NCBI RefSeq assembly: GCF_019083995.1
Contig: NZ_JAHRCU010000014.1
Span: 62,001 to 126,000 of the forward strand
Length of the DNA stretch: 64,000 nucleotides
DNA from: Roseococcus sp. SDR
GTDB lineage: Bacteria; Pseudomonadota; Alphaproteobacteria; Acetobacterales; Acetobacteraceae
Direction of reading: 5' to 3'
The notes under the pieces were generated by a model, which saw only the letters and a program-made list of their open reading frames with translations, ran no database searches and was not told where the DNA came from. The translations under genes were made by a program, and so were the position numbers. Within the stretch, counting starts at the first letter, position 1. Every line of letters starts with the position of its first letter. This document shows, in pieces, positions 20,710-28,171 of this stretch.

Positions 20710-21786
20710 ATGAGCGGGCCGGGGGAAGCGCCGGCAGGGCAGGGTTCACGCGTGATTTTGGTTCAGCGCCTGTTGCATTGGGGTGGCCGCCTGGGCGCGG
20801 CCTGTTTCGTCACGGGCCTGCTCCTTGCCGGTCCGGCCCATGCGATGGCCCAAACGCCCGCCCCCGCGCCGCCCCTTGGTCCGCCCTCTGGTCCGACCGA
20901 TGGGCGGGAACCGATCCGCGTGCTGATCGGACTGCCGCCAGGCAGCGGGGTGGACCAGGTCTCGCGCCTCTTCGCGGAGGCGCTGAGCCAGCGCCTTTAC
21001 CGCCCCGTGGTGATCGAGAACCGCACGGGCGCTCGGGGCAATGTGGCTGCGGAAGAGGTCGCGCGCGCCGCCCCCAATGGCAATACGCTCGGAATCGTGA
21101 CCGCGACGACGCTGCTGCTGAACCGGCATTTATCGCGGCAGATGGGCTATGACCCACAAGCAGACCTGACCCCCATCAGCCGCTTTGCCGCCCTGCCCTT
21201 CCTGGTGCTGGGCGCGCCTGGGCAGGGGGTGCGGACGCTCGGGGACCTCATCGAGCTTTTGAAAGCGCGACCAAGCACTTGCGGGACGCCGGGCGCCGGA
21301 ACCGCGCAGCATCTGGCGCTCGAATTGCTCATTCGCTCGGTGGGTGCGCGGTGTGATTTCGTGCATTTCCGGGGCCTGTCCGGTGCGCTTCCGGAATTGC
21401 TTAACGGGGGGGTCCAGGTCTATGTGGAGTCCGCTGTCATTGGATTGCCATTGGTGCGGGAAGGTCGGGTTCGCCTGCTTGCCGTGACCTCGCGGAACCG
21501 CTCTGCGCTGTTTCCCGAGACCCCGACAGTCGCCGAGACGGTCTCCGGCTTCGAAGCCGAGACCTGGCTGGCGCTCATGGGGCCTCGCGGACTGCCCGAT
21601 TCCGTTCTGGCCAAGCTGGAGACGGCGGCCATGGCGGTGGCACGTGACGCTGCCGTGGTCCATCGGTTGCGAGCCCTGGCGGCGGAACCCATCGGGGGAA
21701 CGCGGGCGGAGCTGGCGACCACCATTCGCGCGCAGGATTCCATTTGGGGGCCGGTGGCTCGCGCCGCCGGGTTGACCACTGATTGA
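20710..21786 (+). CDS. tripartite tricarboxylate transporter family substrate-binding protein (TctC/Bug)
   Basis: 358 residues from the ATG at 20710; a GTG at 20752 is an alternative and gives a shorter signal peptide. Membrane-leader region LGAACFVTGLLLAGPAHAMAQ, then a proline-rich linker, then the Bug fold: IRVLIGLPPGSGVDQVSR, VVIENRTGARGNVAAEEVARAAPNG, TTLLLNRHLSRQMGYDP and GTPGAGTAQHLALELL. It binds a carboxylate-type ligand in the periplasm. No TctA/TctB genes are adjacent, typical of the expanded orphan Bug set. The gene uses more A/T-ending codons than its neighbours. Confidence 0.88.
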   Translation: MSGPGEAPAGQGSRVILVQRLLHWGGRLGAACFVTGLLLAGPAHAMAQTPAPAPPLGPPSGPTDGREPIRVLIGLPPGSGVDQVSRLFAEALSQRLYRPVVIENRTGARGNVAAEEVARAAPNGNTLGIVTATTLLLNRHLSRQMGYDPQADLTPISRFAALPFLVLGAPGQGVRTLGDLIELLKARPSTCGTPGAGTAQHLALELLIRSVGARCDFVHFRGLSGALPELLNGGVQVYVESAVIGLPLVREGRVRLLAVTSRNRSALFPETPTVAETVSGFEAETWLALMGPRGLPDSVLAKLETAAMAVARDAAVVHRLRALAAEPIGGTRAELATTIRAQDSIWGPVARAAGLTTD

Positions 21787-21835
21787 CGTTGCCATTCAAG
21801 CCACCATTCCCCGCAAGCTCGGCTTCAAGCCGGGC

Positions 21836-22177
21836 ATGGTCTGCGCCGTGCTGGAGCCGCCGCCGGGCCTGAAGCATGGCCTGCCCGCCACCTCGGCCTC
21901 CGAGCCCGAGCTCATCCTCGCCTTCGCGCCGGATCGCGCGGCACTCAGCCGCGTCGCCGCCCGTGCGCTCGATCTCTACGGCGTGGGCGGCCGGCTGTGG
22001 TTCGCCTATCCGAAGAAGACCGGCCCCGTCCGCTCCGACCTCGACCGTGACCATGGCTGGGAGCCGCTGACCCAGGCCGGCCTGCTGCCAGTGACGCAGG
22101 TGGCGCTGGACGCCACCTGGTCCGCGCTGCGCTTCCGCCTGCGCGAAGAGATCCCGACCCTCACCCGCAAGGCGTGA
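21836..22177 (+). CDS. DUF3052-like protein
   Basis: 113 residues from the first ATG. The frame stays coding upstream, where residues IPRKLGFKPGM match the N-terminal LGIKPG motif typical of DUF3052 proteins; the open frame reaches back to 21776, just after an in-frame TGA. The only upstream start candidates are CTG (21779) and ATT (21782), so the true start may be non-canonical and overlap the TctC stop. The domain (ELILAFAPDRAAL...LWFAYPKKTGPVRSDLDRDHGW...ALDATWSALRFR) is small and cytoplasmic, with no established function. Confidence 0.75.
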   Translation: MVCAVLEPPPGLKHGLPATSASEPELILAFAPDRAALSRVAARALDLYGVGGRLWFAYPKKTGPVRSDLDRDHGWEPLTQAGLLPVTQVALDATWSALRFRLREEIPTLTRKA

Positions 22178-22329
22178 GACGGGCCGGGGCGGCCTCAACC
22201 CGCCCCGCTCCGCTTCCTTCATGACATGGCCTCAGCCCTGCCGGGGGTGACCTTCCCGGCCGATGGTTGAGAGGCTTTCGCGCCCCGCCACCGCCAGCGC
22301 ACCGCGGGCGAAGATGGCGGAAGCCGCGT

Positions 22330-22605
22330 TCAGGAGCCCGCGGCGTCCCCGGACTGGCAGGCGCCGGCGGGCACCTTGCCCTTGGCCCGGGCCAGGCTGG
22401 TGCGCCAGGCCTGGACCAGCGCGCTGTCATGCCAGCCTTGCAGGCTCCCCATCCAATCCCGCGAAACCGAGACCGCACTCTCCTGCTGGAACAGGCAGGG
22501 CGAGCCACGCTCACGCGCGCCGGGCAGGACCGTCGCGGCGGGGGCAAGGAGCGGCAGCAGGGCAAGCGAGCCGCCGGCGATGAGAAGCGGCAGGGCGCTA
22601 CGCAT
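22330..22605 (-). CDS. small secreted protein of unknown function
   Basis: 91 residues from ATG 22605: a cleavable signal peptide (RSALPLLIAGGSLALLPLLAPAA) followed by a short mature part with two cysteines (GSPCLFQQESAVSVSRDWMG and GACQSGDAAGS). No family is recognised. Signal-peptide quality and sensible codon use support it; isolation and small size keep confidence moderate. The AT-rich region upstream (22685-22845) could hold its promoter. Confidence 0.5.
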   Translation of the reverse strand: MRSALPLLIAGGSLALLPLLAPAATVLPGARERGSPCLFQQESAVSVSRDWMGSLQGWHDSALVQAWRTSLARAKGKVPAGACQSGDAAGS

Positions 22606-23019
22606 GACGCAGCCCGGCAACGCCCCGGGGCGCGGTAGCGGCGGCCTGCGCGGCCGTGGCGTGGAGGAGGGGGAGACGGGGGGACATCTCGACGGAAGAC
22701 TCTCTCTTTTTGAGACTCTATCTTCGCTTTTTTGGCGAGACCCGCCTGAAAGCTGCGTATTGATACAACTCAACCCGGATTCCCACAAGGAAAATCGACA
22801 TTTGTCGCTTTATTATCTTTTTTTGGATTCTCCTGGCGCGGTCAGGGGCGCGTGAACGCCACGCGGCCAGGCCGGACGGCCGCAATCGACACGTCGGAAC
22901 GGGCGTTGCGCGGGACGCGGCCGCTCGCCAAAGGCGGCCGGCCCTGGCGCCGAAGGGCGGATCGCCGGCCTGCCGCGCCGCAGACTCACGCCCGTTGCGC
23001 AGTCAGAGGGGATCCGAGG
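22606..23019. other. gene-free stretch with AT-rich island
   Basis: No credible coding sequence. Positions about 22685-22845 are strikingly AT-rich for this genome, with T-runs and a palindrome CGACA-TT-TGTCG (22796-22807) followed by a T-rich stretch. From about 22968 on, degraded versions of the adjacent 52-bp repeat can be discerned (GGGCGTGAGTC on the minus strand). Confidence 0.45.
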
Positions 23020-23279
23020 CTTCGCTGCGAGACGGATTCACGCCCCCGGCGCCGCCGGGGACGATCCGGCACGTTGCCGAGAGGCGGATTCACGCCCCCG
23101 GCGTCGCCGGGGACGATCCGGCTCGACGCCACGAGACGGATTCACGCCCCCGGCGCCGCCGGGGGCGATCCGGCTCGACGCCACGAGACGGATTCACGCC
23201 CCCGGCGTCGCCGGGGACGATCCGGCTCGACGCCACGAGACGGATTCACGCCCCCGGCGCCGCCGGGGGCGATCCGGCT
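23020..23279 (-). repeat. 52-bp tandem repeat array, five units
   Basis: Five consecutive 52-bp units (5 x 52 = 260 bp), counted exactly. Read on the minus strand, each unit begins AGCCGGATCG, has a self-complementary CCCCGGCG-N-CGCCGGGG core, then GCGTGAATCCGTCTCGTGGC. The three units nearest the gene are almost identical; the fourth and fifth differ in their last ten bases, and a sixth, decayed unit precedes them. The array starts immediately after the TAG of the lipoprotein gene. 52 is not a multiple of 3, so it is not a coding repeat. Confidence 0.85.
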
Positions 23280-23633
23280 CTACTGACTCGCGATCAGCTC
23301 CGTGGGCGAGATGGTGAGGGTGCCGCTGGTGCAGACATCCATGGCCGGCATCTCGGCGGCGCGGCCATTGGCGAAGACGATGCGCACCGCATTGCGCCCC
23401 GGCGTCGCCATCACCGTCCGGTCGCCGCCGGGCGGAATGTCCGTGGGCGTCAGCAGGTCCCGCCCCCAATTGCCGGGGCCCGCCGCGCTGAAGAAGGCCT
23501 GCTCCACGGCCATGGGGCCGATATTGCGGAGCAGGACCTGGCCCGAGCAGCCGATGCTGGCGGCCGGGTTCGTGCCCTCGCCGCCCGCGCAGGCCGCGGC
23601 GATCAGAGGCAGGAGAAGAAGCGTGTTGCGCAT
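23280..23633 (-). CDS. small lipoprotein of unknown function
   Basis: 117 residues from the ATG in the TGATG overlap with the amidase stop; an ATG two codons earlier is possible. Signal peptide ending in IAAACAGGEG (lipidation Cys15, imperfect lipobox). The mature part GCSGQVLLRNIGPMAVEQAFFSAAGPGNWGRDLL.. with GNAVRIVFANG-like beta-rich segments and two cysteines suggests a compact beta-sandwich, similar in feel to small periplasmic proteins of unknown function. No family assigned. Coupled to the amidase gene; the 52-bp tandem array begins right after its stop. Confidence 0.7.
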   Translation of the reverse strand: MRNTLLLLPLIAAACAGGEGTNPAASIGCSGQVLLRNIGPMAVEQAFFSAAGPGNWGRDLLTPTDIPPGGDRTVMATPGRNAVRIVFANGRAAEMPAMDVCTSGTLTISPTELIASQ

Positions 23634-25033
23634 CACCATGTGGGGTCCACCGGGCTCGGGGGTGTGCCGGCGGCGGCGATGGCCTCGCCGGCCGCCAGAA
23701 GGAGATCCTCGCGATAGCGCGCGCCGACGAGCTGCACGCCGACCGGCGCGGTGCCGACCATCCCGGTCGAGACGGCGAGACCGGGCAGGCCCATGAGCGG
23801 CAGGCCGACCTGCGTCAACTGCGCCTCGATGATGGCGGTGAAGGCCTCGGCGCCGTTCTGGTCCGCCTCGTTCGCGAAGGGCAGCTCGCCCGAGACGGGC
23901 ATGAGCACCACGGGATAGCGCTCGAAGAACAGGCTCCAGGCGCGCAGGAAGCCGAGGCGGGCGGTCAGCGCGTCCTGGTAGTCGGCATAGGCCGGTGGCG
24001 CGGTCAGCTTCTGCATATGCCCATAGACGGCGAGCGAGCGCGCCTCGGCCTCGCGCTCGGCCGCGGCGATGCCGCCGCGCGGCAGCATGGAGAGCCAGAG
24101 CTGCGCCTGCAGGCGCGCGGGTTCGCGCAGCGGCGGCAGGCTCGCCATCTCCTCCACCTCCCAGCCGGCGGCGCGCAGGCGCGATGCCGCGTCACGGAGG
24201 GCATTCGCCACCTCGGGCGCGACCTTCATGCCGTCGGGCGCCACGCAGAGGGCGGCGCGCTTCGGCGCGGGCGGGCCTTCGAGCGGGGCCGGCACATACC
24301 AGGGGTCGCGCGGATCGGGCGCGCTCATGGCGGCGAGGCTGAGGCGGAGGTCCCGGATGCTGCGCGCCAGCGGGCCGCTGACGGCCATGAGCTGCGCGCC
24401 GATGTCACGCTCGGGCAGGCAGGGGTTCCAGGCGGGGATACGGCCCAGCGTGGGGCGCAGCCCGTGGATGCCGCAGGCATAGGCCGGGTAGCGGATGGAG
24501 CCGCCGATATCCGTGCCATGGCCGATGGCGCCGATGCCCGCCGCGGTCGCCGAGGCCGCACCGCCGGAGGAGCCGCCGGGCGTCAGCCCCTTGTCATGCG
24601 GGTTGAAGGTCGCGCCGTGGATGTCGTTGGAGGTGAACCAGCGCAGCGAGAAGGCGGGCGTGTTGGTGCGGCCGATGATGACCGCACCCGACTTGCGGAA
24701 ATTGGAGACGACGGGGTTGTCCTCCTTCGCCACCGCATTCGCCTGGATCTTCAGGCCATTGGTCGTGGCGAAGCCCACCTGGTCCATGTTGACCTTGATC
24801 GTCACCGGCACGCCGGCGAGCAGGCCGGGATCCTCGCCACGGGCGATCTGCGCGTCCACCGCGTCCGCCGCCGCCAGCGCCTCTTCCGGCAGGAACTGGA
24901 TGACGGCGTTGAGCTTGGGATTCACCGCATCGAGGCGGGCGAGGTTCGCGAGCGTGACCTCGCGCGCCGAGACCTCCTTCGCATGGACGCGGCGCGCCAC
25001 TTCCGTCGCATCCAGCCGCCAGAGATCGGTCAT
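23633..25033 (-). CDS. amidase (amidase signature family)
   Basis: 466 residues from MTDLWRLDATEVARRVHAKE. The Ser-cisSer-Lys triad of amidase-signature hydrolases is intact: Lys80 (VPVTIKVNMDQ), Ser155 in TPGGSSGGAA and the nucleophile Ser179 in GTDIGGSIRYPA. These enzymes hydrolyse carboxamides to acid and ammonia; the substrate is not predictable, and there is no GatB/GatC context suggesting tRNA amidation. It lies 50 bp after the isomerase gene at the end of the catabolic cluster, so it may release an acid that is then activated to a CoA ester. Confidence 0.92.
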   Translation of the reverse strand: MTDLWRLDATEVARRVHAKEVSAREVTLANLARLDAVNPKLNAVIQFLPEEALAAADAVDAQIARGEDPGLLAGVPVTIKVNMDQVGFATTNGLKIQANAVAKEDNPVVSNFRKSGAVIIGRTNTPAFSLRWFTSNDIHGATFNPHDKGLTPGGSSGGAASATAAGIGAIGHGTDIGGSIRYPAYACGIHGLRPTLGRIPAWNPCLPERDIGAQLMAVSGPLARSIRDLRLSLAAMSAPDPRDPWYVPAPLEGPPAPKRAALCVAPDGMKVAPEVANALRDAASRLRAAGWEVEEMASLPPLREPARLQAQLWLSMLPRGGIAAAEREAEARSLAVYGHMQKLTAPPAYADYQDALTARLGFLRAWSLFFERYPVVLMPVSGELPFANEADQNGAEAFTAIIEAQLTQVGLPLMGLPGLAVSTGMVGTAPVGVQLVGARYREDLLLAAGEAIAAAGTPPSPVDPTW

Positions 25034-25083
25034 CGCGTGCTCCGTGAGATTCGCTGTGATCCTTTCGCCTGGGCGCGCGCAGG

Positions 25084-25692
25084 TCAACCGCGGCGGCGCT
25101 CGATTCCGGCGGGCAGCGTGGCGAGGCGCGCCATCTCGCCGCGCGTGAAGAGGGCAGGATCGGCCAGATACGCCTCGGCCATGGGCATGGCGTCGGCGCC
25201 CCAGAACAGCTCCGTCCCGACCGCAAGCGTGGGCACGCCGAAGACGCCGGCCGCGATGGCGGATTCGGTGGCGGCGCGGAGTTCGGCCTTGGCGGATTCC
25301 ATCGCTTCGTCGCTCACGCTGGGCAGGCGTTCGCGAAGGGCGGCGAATTCCTCATGCGGGTCCCTCCCCTCGCCCCAGACAAAGGCGAAGGCGGCCTGCA
25401 CCGCGTCGCGATCGCCGCGCAGCGCCGTCAGCAGGCGCAGCGCGTCGAGCGAGCGGAAGGGGTGGCGCGGCGGATAGCGCATGGGGATGCCGGCCTGATC
25501 CGCCGCGAATTGCGTCTGGCGATAGGTCTGGATGCGCTTGGGTTCGATCTCGGCCGGGCCGAGCTGGCCCCAATGGCCCAGCACGGCGCCGAAGACGATG
25601 GGCTTCAGCTCCACCTCGCCCATCCGCAGCACCCGCGGGAGCGCGAGGTGGGCGAAGGGCGAGATGAGGTCGAAATACCAGGTGAGCTTCAC
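25084..25692 (-). CDS. 2-hydroxychromene-2-carboxylate isomerase / DsbA-family protein
   Basis: 202 residues from GTG (VKLTWYFDLISPFAHLALPRV), a start overlapping the upstream stop by 4 nt. The YFDLISPFAHLA N-terminus carries the catalytic serine (SPFA) where thioredoxins have CxxC, the pattern of HCCA isomerases and kappa-class glutathione transferases. The C-terminal GVFGVPTLAVGTELFWGADAM also matches. HCCA isomerase acts in naphthalene breakdown, but the family is broad and the true substrate is unknown. Next to acyl-CoA genes it probably isomerises a ring- or enone-containing intermediate or a glutathione adduct. Confidence 0.85.
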   Translation of the reverse strand: MKLTWYFDLISPFAHLALPRVLRMGEVELKPIVFGAVLGHWGQLGPAEIEPKRIQTYRQTQFAADQAGIPMRYPPRHPFRSLDALRLLTALRGDRDAVQAAFAFVWGEGRDPHEEFAALRERLPSVSDEAMESAKAELRAATESAIAAGVFGVPTLAVGTELFWGADAMPMAEAYLADPALFTRGEMARLATLPAGIERRRG

Positions 25693-25955
25693 GGTCCCGT
25701 GGCCCCGAGGAACGTCCAATCGACCGCCGCCGCCAGGGAAGCGACAGAGAGAAACAAGGAAGCCAAGGCAAGCCAGCCATTCGTATCAGGCCAGAAACTT
25801 GAACCCGCCTTGGTGGACTTGCGGATTCTCCATGCCGCCGCGAACGCCACAGCAAGACCCACAATGGCCATCCAGAAGGGCGCGCCAACGGCCGCCACCG
25901 ACAGCAGGGCGATTGTGACCAGGCACCCGAGGACGAAGGCGGCGAAGGGATTCAC
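25689..25955 (-). CDS. small membrane protein of unknown function
   Basis: 88 residues from a GTG that overlaps the acyl-CoA dehydrogenase stop by 4 nt; its own TGA overlaps the isomerase GTG by 4 nt, so it is translationally wedged between two enzymes. Three hydrophobic segments (about residues 4-22, 24-42 and 62-82) are separated by a short basic loop RIRKSTKAG. No family recognised. Codon use is less GC-rich than that of its neighbours. The tight coupling is the main argument for it being real. Confidence 0.65.
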   Translation of the reverse strand: MNPFAAFVLGCLVTIALLSVAAVGAPFWMAIVGLAVAFAAAWRIRKSTKAGSSFWPDTNGWLALASLFLSVASLAAAVDWTFLGATGP

Positions 25956-27121
25956 CCAGGCAGGTCCAGCACGTTCTTGCTGATGATGTTGCGCTGGATC
26001 TCGTTGGTGCCGCCATAGATGCTGGTCGGCCGGGCCTGGATGTAGAGCGCGCCGGGGTTGAGGTTCCGGTTGCCCTCCATCGGCCCGAAGAGGCCGGCAT
26101 TCTCGCCCGCCACTTCCAGCATCGTCTCCGTGATGCGCTGGAAGAGCTCGGACTGGATGACCTTGAGCTGGCTGACATCGGCGCCCAGCGGGCGGCCCTG
26201 CTTCAGCACCTCGACATAGCGGCCGTAGAGGGCCTTGAGGTCTTCCAGATCGCAGCGGTGGCGCGCGTAGCGCTCGGCGAAGAGCGGCTCCTCCGCGACA
26301 CCCATGCGCTCGGCGAGTTGCTTCAGGCGCGTGAGCGCATAGGCGGACTGGCGCGGCGAGCCGAGATAGATGCGCTCGAAGCTCAGCAGCGCCTTCGCCA
26401 TGTCCCAGCCCTTGTTGAGCTGGCCCACCAGATTCTCCTTCGGCACCTTCACATTGTCGAAGAAGACCTCGCAGAACTCGTCATGCATCTCGAGGTTGAT
26501 GATGGGGCGCACGGTGATGCCGGGCGTGTTCATGTCCACCAGCAGGAAGCTGATCCCCTCCTGCTTCTTGGCGGCCTTGTCGGTGCGGACGAGCAGGAAG
26601 ATCCAGTTCGCGTCCTGCGCCAGCGTGGTCCAGATCTTCTGGCCGTTCACCACATAATGGTCGCCCGCATCCACCGCCTCGGTGCGCAGGCTGGCGAGGT
26701 CGGAGCCGCTGTTGGGCTCGGAATAGCCCTGGCACCAGATGTGCTCGCCGCTCAGGATCTTCGGCAGGAAATGCTGCTTCTGCGCCTCGGTGCCGTAGCG
26801 GATCACGAGCGGCCCCAGCATGATGATGCCGTGGTCGTTGCAGCGGGCGCAGCCATGGCGCTCCAGCTCCTCGGTGAAGATGATCTGCTTGGCCGGCGCG
26901 AGGCCGAGGCCGCCATATTCGCGCGGCCAGCCGGGGCAGAGCCAGCCCTTCTCGGCCAGCTTGAAGTACCAGACCTTGTTCTCCTCCCAATGGAGGCGCT
27001 TCTCCGGGTTGCGGATCTCGGCCGGGTAATTCGCCTCGATCCAGGCGCGGATGTGCAGCCGGAACACCTCGTCCGGCAACAGGTTCAGATCCTCAGGCTC
27101 ACGGCCGGTGATGGCGTTCAT
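25952..27121 (-). CDS. acyl-CoA dehydrogenase
   Basis: 389 residues from MNAITGREPEDLNLLPDEVF. Flavoprotein of the acyl-CoA dehydrogenase superfamily: N-terminal helices, the middle beta domain with GYSEPNSGSDLASLRTEAV and WTTLAQDANWIFLLVRTD, and a C-terminal helical domain ending YGGTNEIQRNIISKNVLDLPG. It introduces an alpha,beta double bond in an acyl-CoA and passes electrons to ETF. The catalytic Glu position cannot be fixed by eye. A second, shorter dehydrogenase (28168-29250) in the same cluster may be its heteromeric partner, as seen for steroid and branched acyl-CoA substrates. Confidence 0.92.
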   Translation of the reverse strand: MNAITGREPEDLNLLPDEVFRLHIRAWIEANYPAEIRNPEKRLHWEENKVWYFKLAEKGWLCPGWPREYGGLGLAPAKQIIFTEELERHGCARCNDHGIIMLGPLVIRYGTEAQKQHFLPKILSGEHIWCQGYSEPNSGSDLASLRTEAVDAGDHYVVNGQKIWTTLAQDANWIFLLVRTDKAAKKQEGISFLLVDMNTPGITVRPIINLEMHDEFCEVFFDNVKVPKENLVGQLNKGWDMAKALLSFERIYLGSPRQSAYALTRLKQLAERMGVAEEPLFAERYARHRCDLEDLKALYGRYVEVLKQGRPLGADVSQLKVIQSELFQRITETMLEVAGENAGLFGPMEGNRNLNPGALYIQARPTSIYGGTNEIQRNIISKNVLDLPG

Positions 27122-27164
27122 GCCAGTCCTCCAGGGGATGGTTGAGGGGGCCCTTGGGTGGCAC

Positions 27165-27373
27165 CTGGGAGGGCGCTGCCCTCCCAGACCCTCCCGCCGG
27201 GGACTTTGGGTCCCCGGACCCCTTGATACGTTTGTTGGGTTTGGGGGAGGGACATGAAGGGCGCGCCCTGCATCACGCGCACGCCATGCCCCTCCCCCAA
27301 ACCCAACCATGTGCCCGGGTCCAGGGGCCAAGGCCCCTGGCGGATGGGGTCCGGGGAAGGCAGCGCCTTCCCC
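27165..27373. repeat. five-hairpin composite intergenic element, copy 2
   Basis: Fills the gap between the enoyl-CoA hydratase stop and the acyl-CoA dehydrogenase start. Hairpins at 27165-27187 (GGGAGGGC stem), 27197-27217 (CCGGGGA stem), a central inverted repeat with 23-bp arms and one mismatch (27234-27256 / 27285-27307), 27321-27340 (CCAGGGGCC stem) and 27353-27373 (GGGGAAGGC stem). Same mirror-symmetric order as copy 1 at 9438-9627. Here it separates co-directional genes, so it may split the cluster into two transcripts. Confidence 0.7.
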
Positions 27374-27394
27374 GAGGAGCGACCCCGGGCATCC

Positions 27395-28171
27395 TCACCG
27401 CCCCTGGAAGACCGGCTTGCGCTTGCCGAGGAAGGCGGCCTTGCCTTCCTTGTGGTCTTCCGTGACGAAGAGGGCGGCCTGGAAATCGGCCTCGCGGGCG
27501 AGCGCGCGTTCCAGGTCATCCGCGAACCATTGGCGCGTATAGGCGATGGGGAGCGGGGCTTCCTGCGCCAGGGCCTGGGCCTTTTCGAGCGCCGCCTTCA
27601 GCGCCTCGCCCTTGGGGACGACGTAGTCCACCAGGCCGATCTTCAGCGCGTCGGGGCCGAGATATTGCGTGTGGTGCAGCAGCATGTCGCGCGCGCGGCC
27701 GACGCCGATGCGGGCGGGCAGCGTGGCGGGCATGCCCATGTCGCACATCAGGCCGATCTTGTGAAAACCGGCCATGAAGCGCGCGTCATCGGCGGCGACG
27801 ATGGTGTCGCAGAGGAGTGCCATGGAGAGGCCGGCGCCGACCGCCCAGCCTTCGACGGCGGCGACGATGGGCAGGTTGCCGCGCGCCATGAGGCGCACCA
27901 GACGATGCGTGCGGCGCATGCGGTCGCGCCCGTCATAGGCGGTCTCGATGTTCATGCCGGAGATGTCGCCGCCGGCGGAGAAGACGCCGCCGCTGCCGGT
28001 CAGCACGATGGCCCGGGTCTGCCCATCCACGCTGGCGCGTTCGAGCGCGTGTTCGAGCTTTTCGCGCAGCGGCACGGCGAGCGCGTTGCGGCGGGCGGGG
28101 TAATCAATGGTGAGCACCAGGACGGCGCCGTGGCGCTCCTCCAGGATGTTCATCTGGGGCATGTCGTTCAT
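27395..28171 (-). CDS. enoyl-CoA hydratase/isomerase family protein
   Basis: 258 residues of the crotonase superfamily. Seen: the N-terminal strand VLVLTIDYPARRNALA, the oxyanion-hole loop GSGGVFSAGGDISGM, a second oxyanion segment PIVAAVEGWAVGAGLSMALLCD and the trimer helix region DALKIGLVDYVVPKGEAL. The glutamates that define classical enoyl-CoA hydratases are not clearly both present (a LMCDMGMPATLP stretch stands there), so an isomerase or other crotonase activity is possible. Its ATG overlaps the stop of the upstream dehydrogenase (ATGA). Confidence 0.88.
   Translation of the reverse strand: MNDMPQMNILEERHGAVLVLTIDYPARRNALAVPLREKLEHALERASVDGQTRAIVLTGSGGVFSAGGDISGMNIETAYDGRDRMRRTHRLVRLMARGNLPIVAAVEGWAVGAGLSMALLCDTIVAADDARFMAGFHKIGLMCDMGMPATLPARIGVGRARDMLLHHTQYLGPDALKIGLVDYVVPKGEALKAALEKAQALAQEAPLPIAYTRQWFADDLERALAREADFQAALFVTEDHKEGKAAFLGKRKPVFQGR

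Noticed and set aside
22161-22565. Minus-strand 134-codon frame overlapping the small secreted protein
   Set aside because: Arg/Pro/Ala-rich shadow of the signal-peptide-bearing frame; no supporting feature.
23020-23279. CRISPR array
   Set aside because: The units are contiguous 52-bp repeats with no variable spacers and no cas genes; it is a tandem repeat.
22852-23717. Repeat-protein reading of the 52-bp array
   Set aside because: The unit is not a multiple of three, so the peptide repeats arise in shifting frames without a plausible start or signal.
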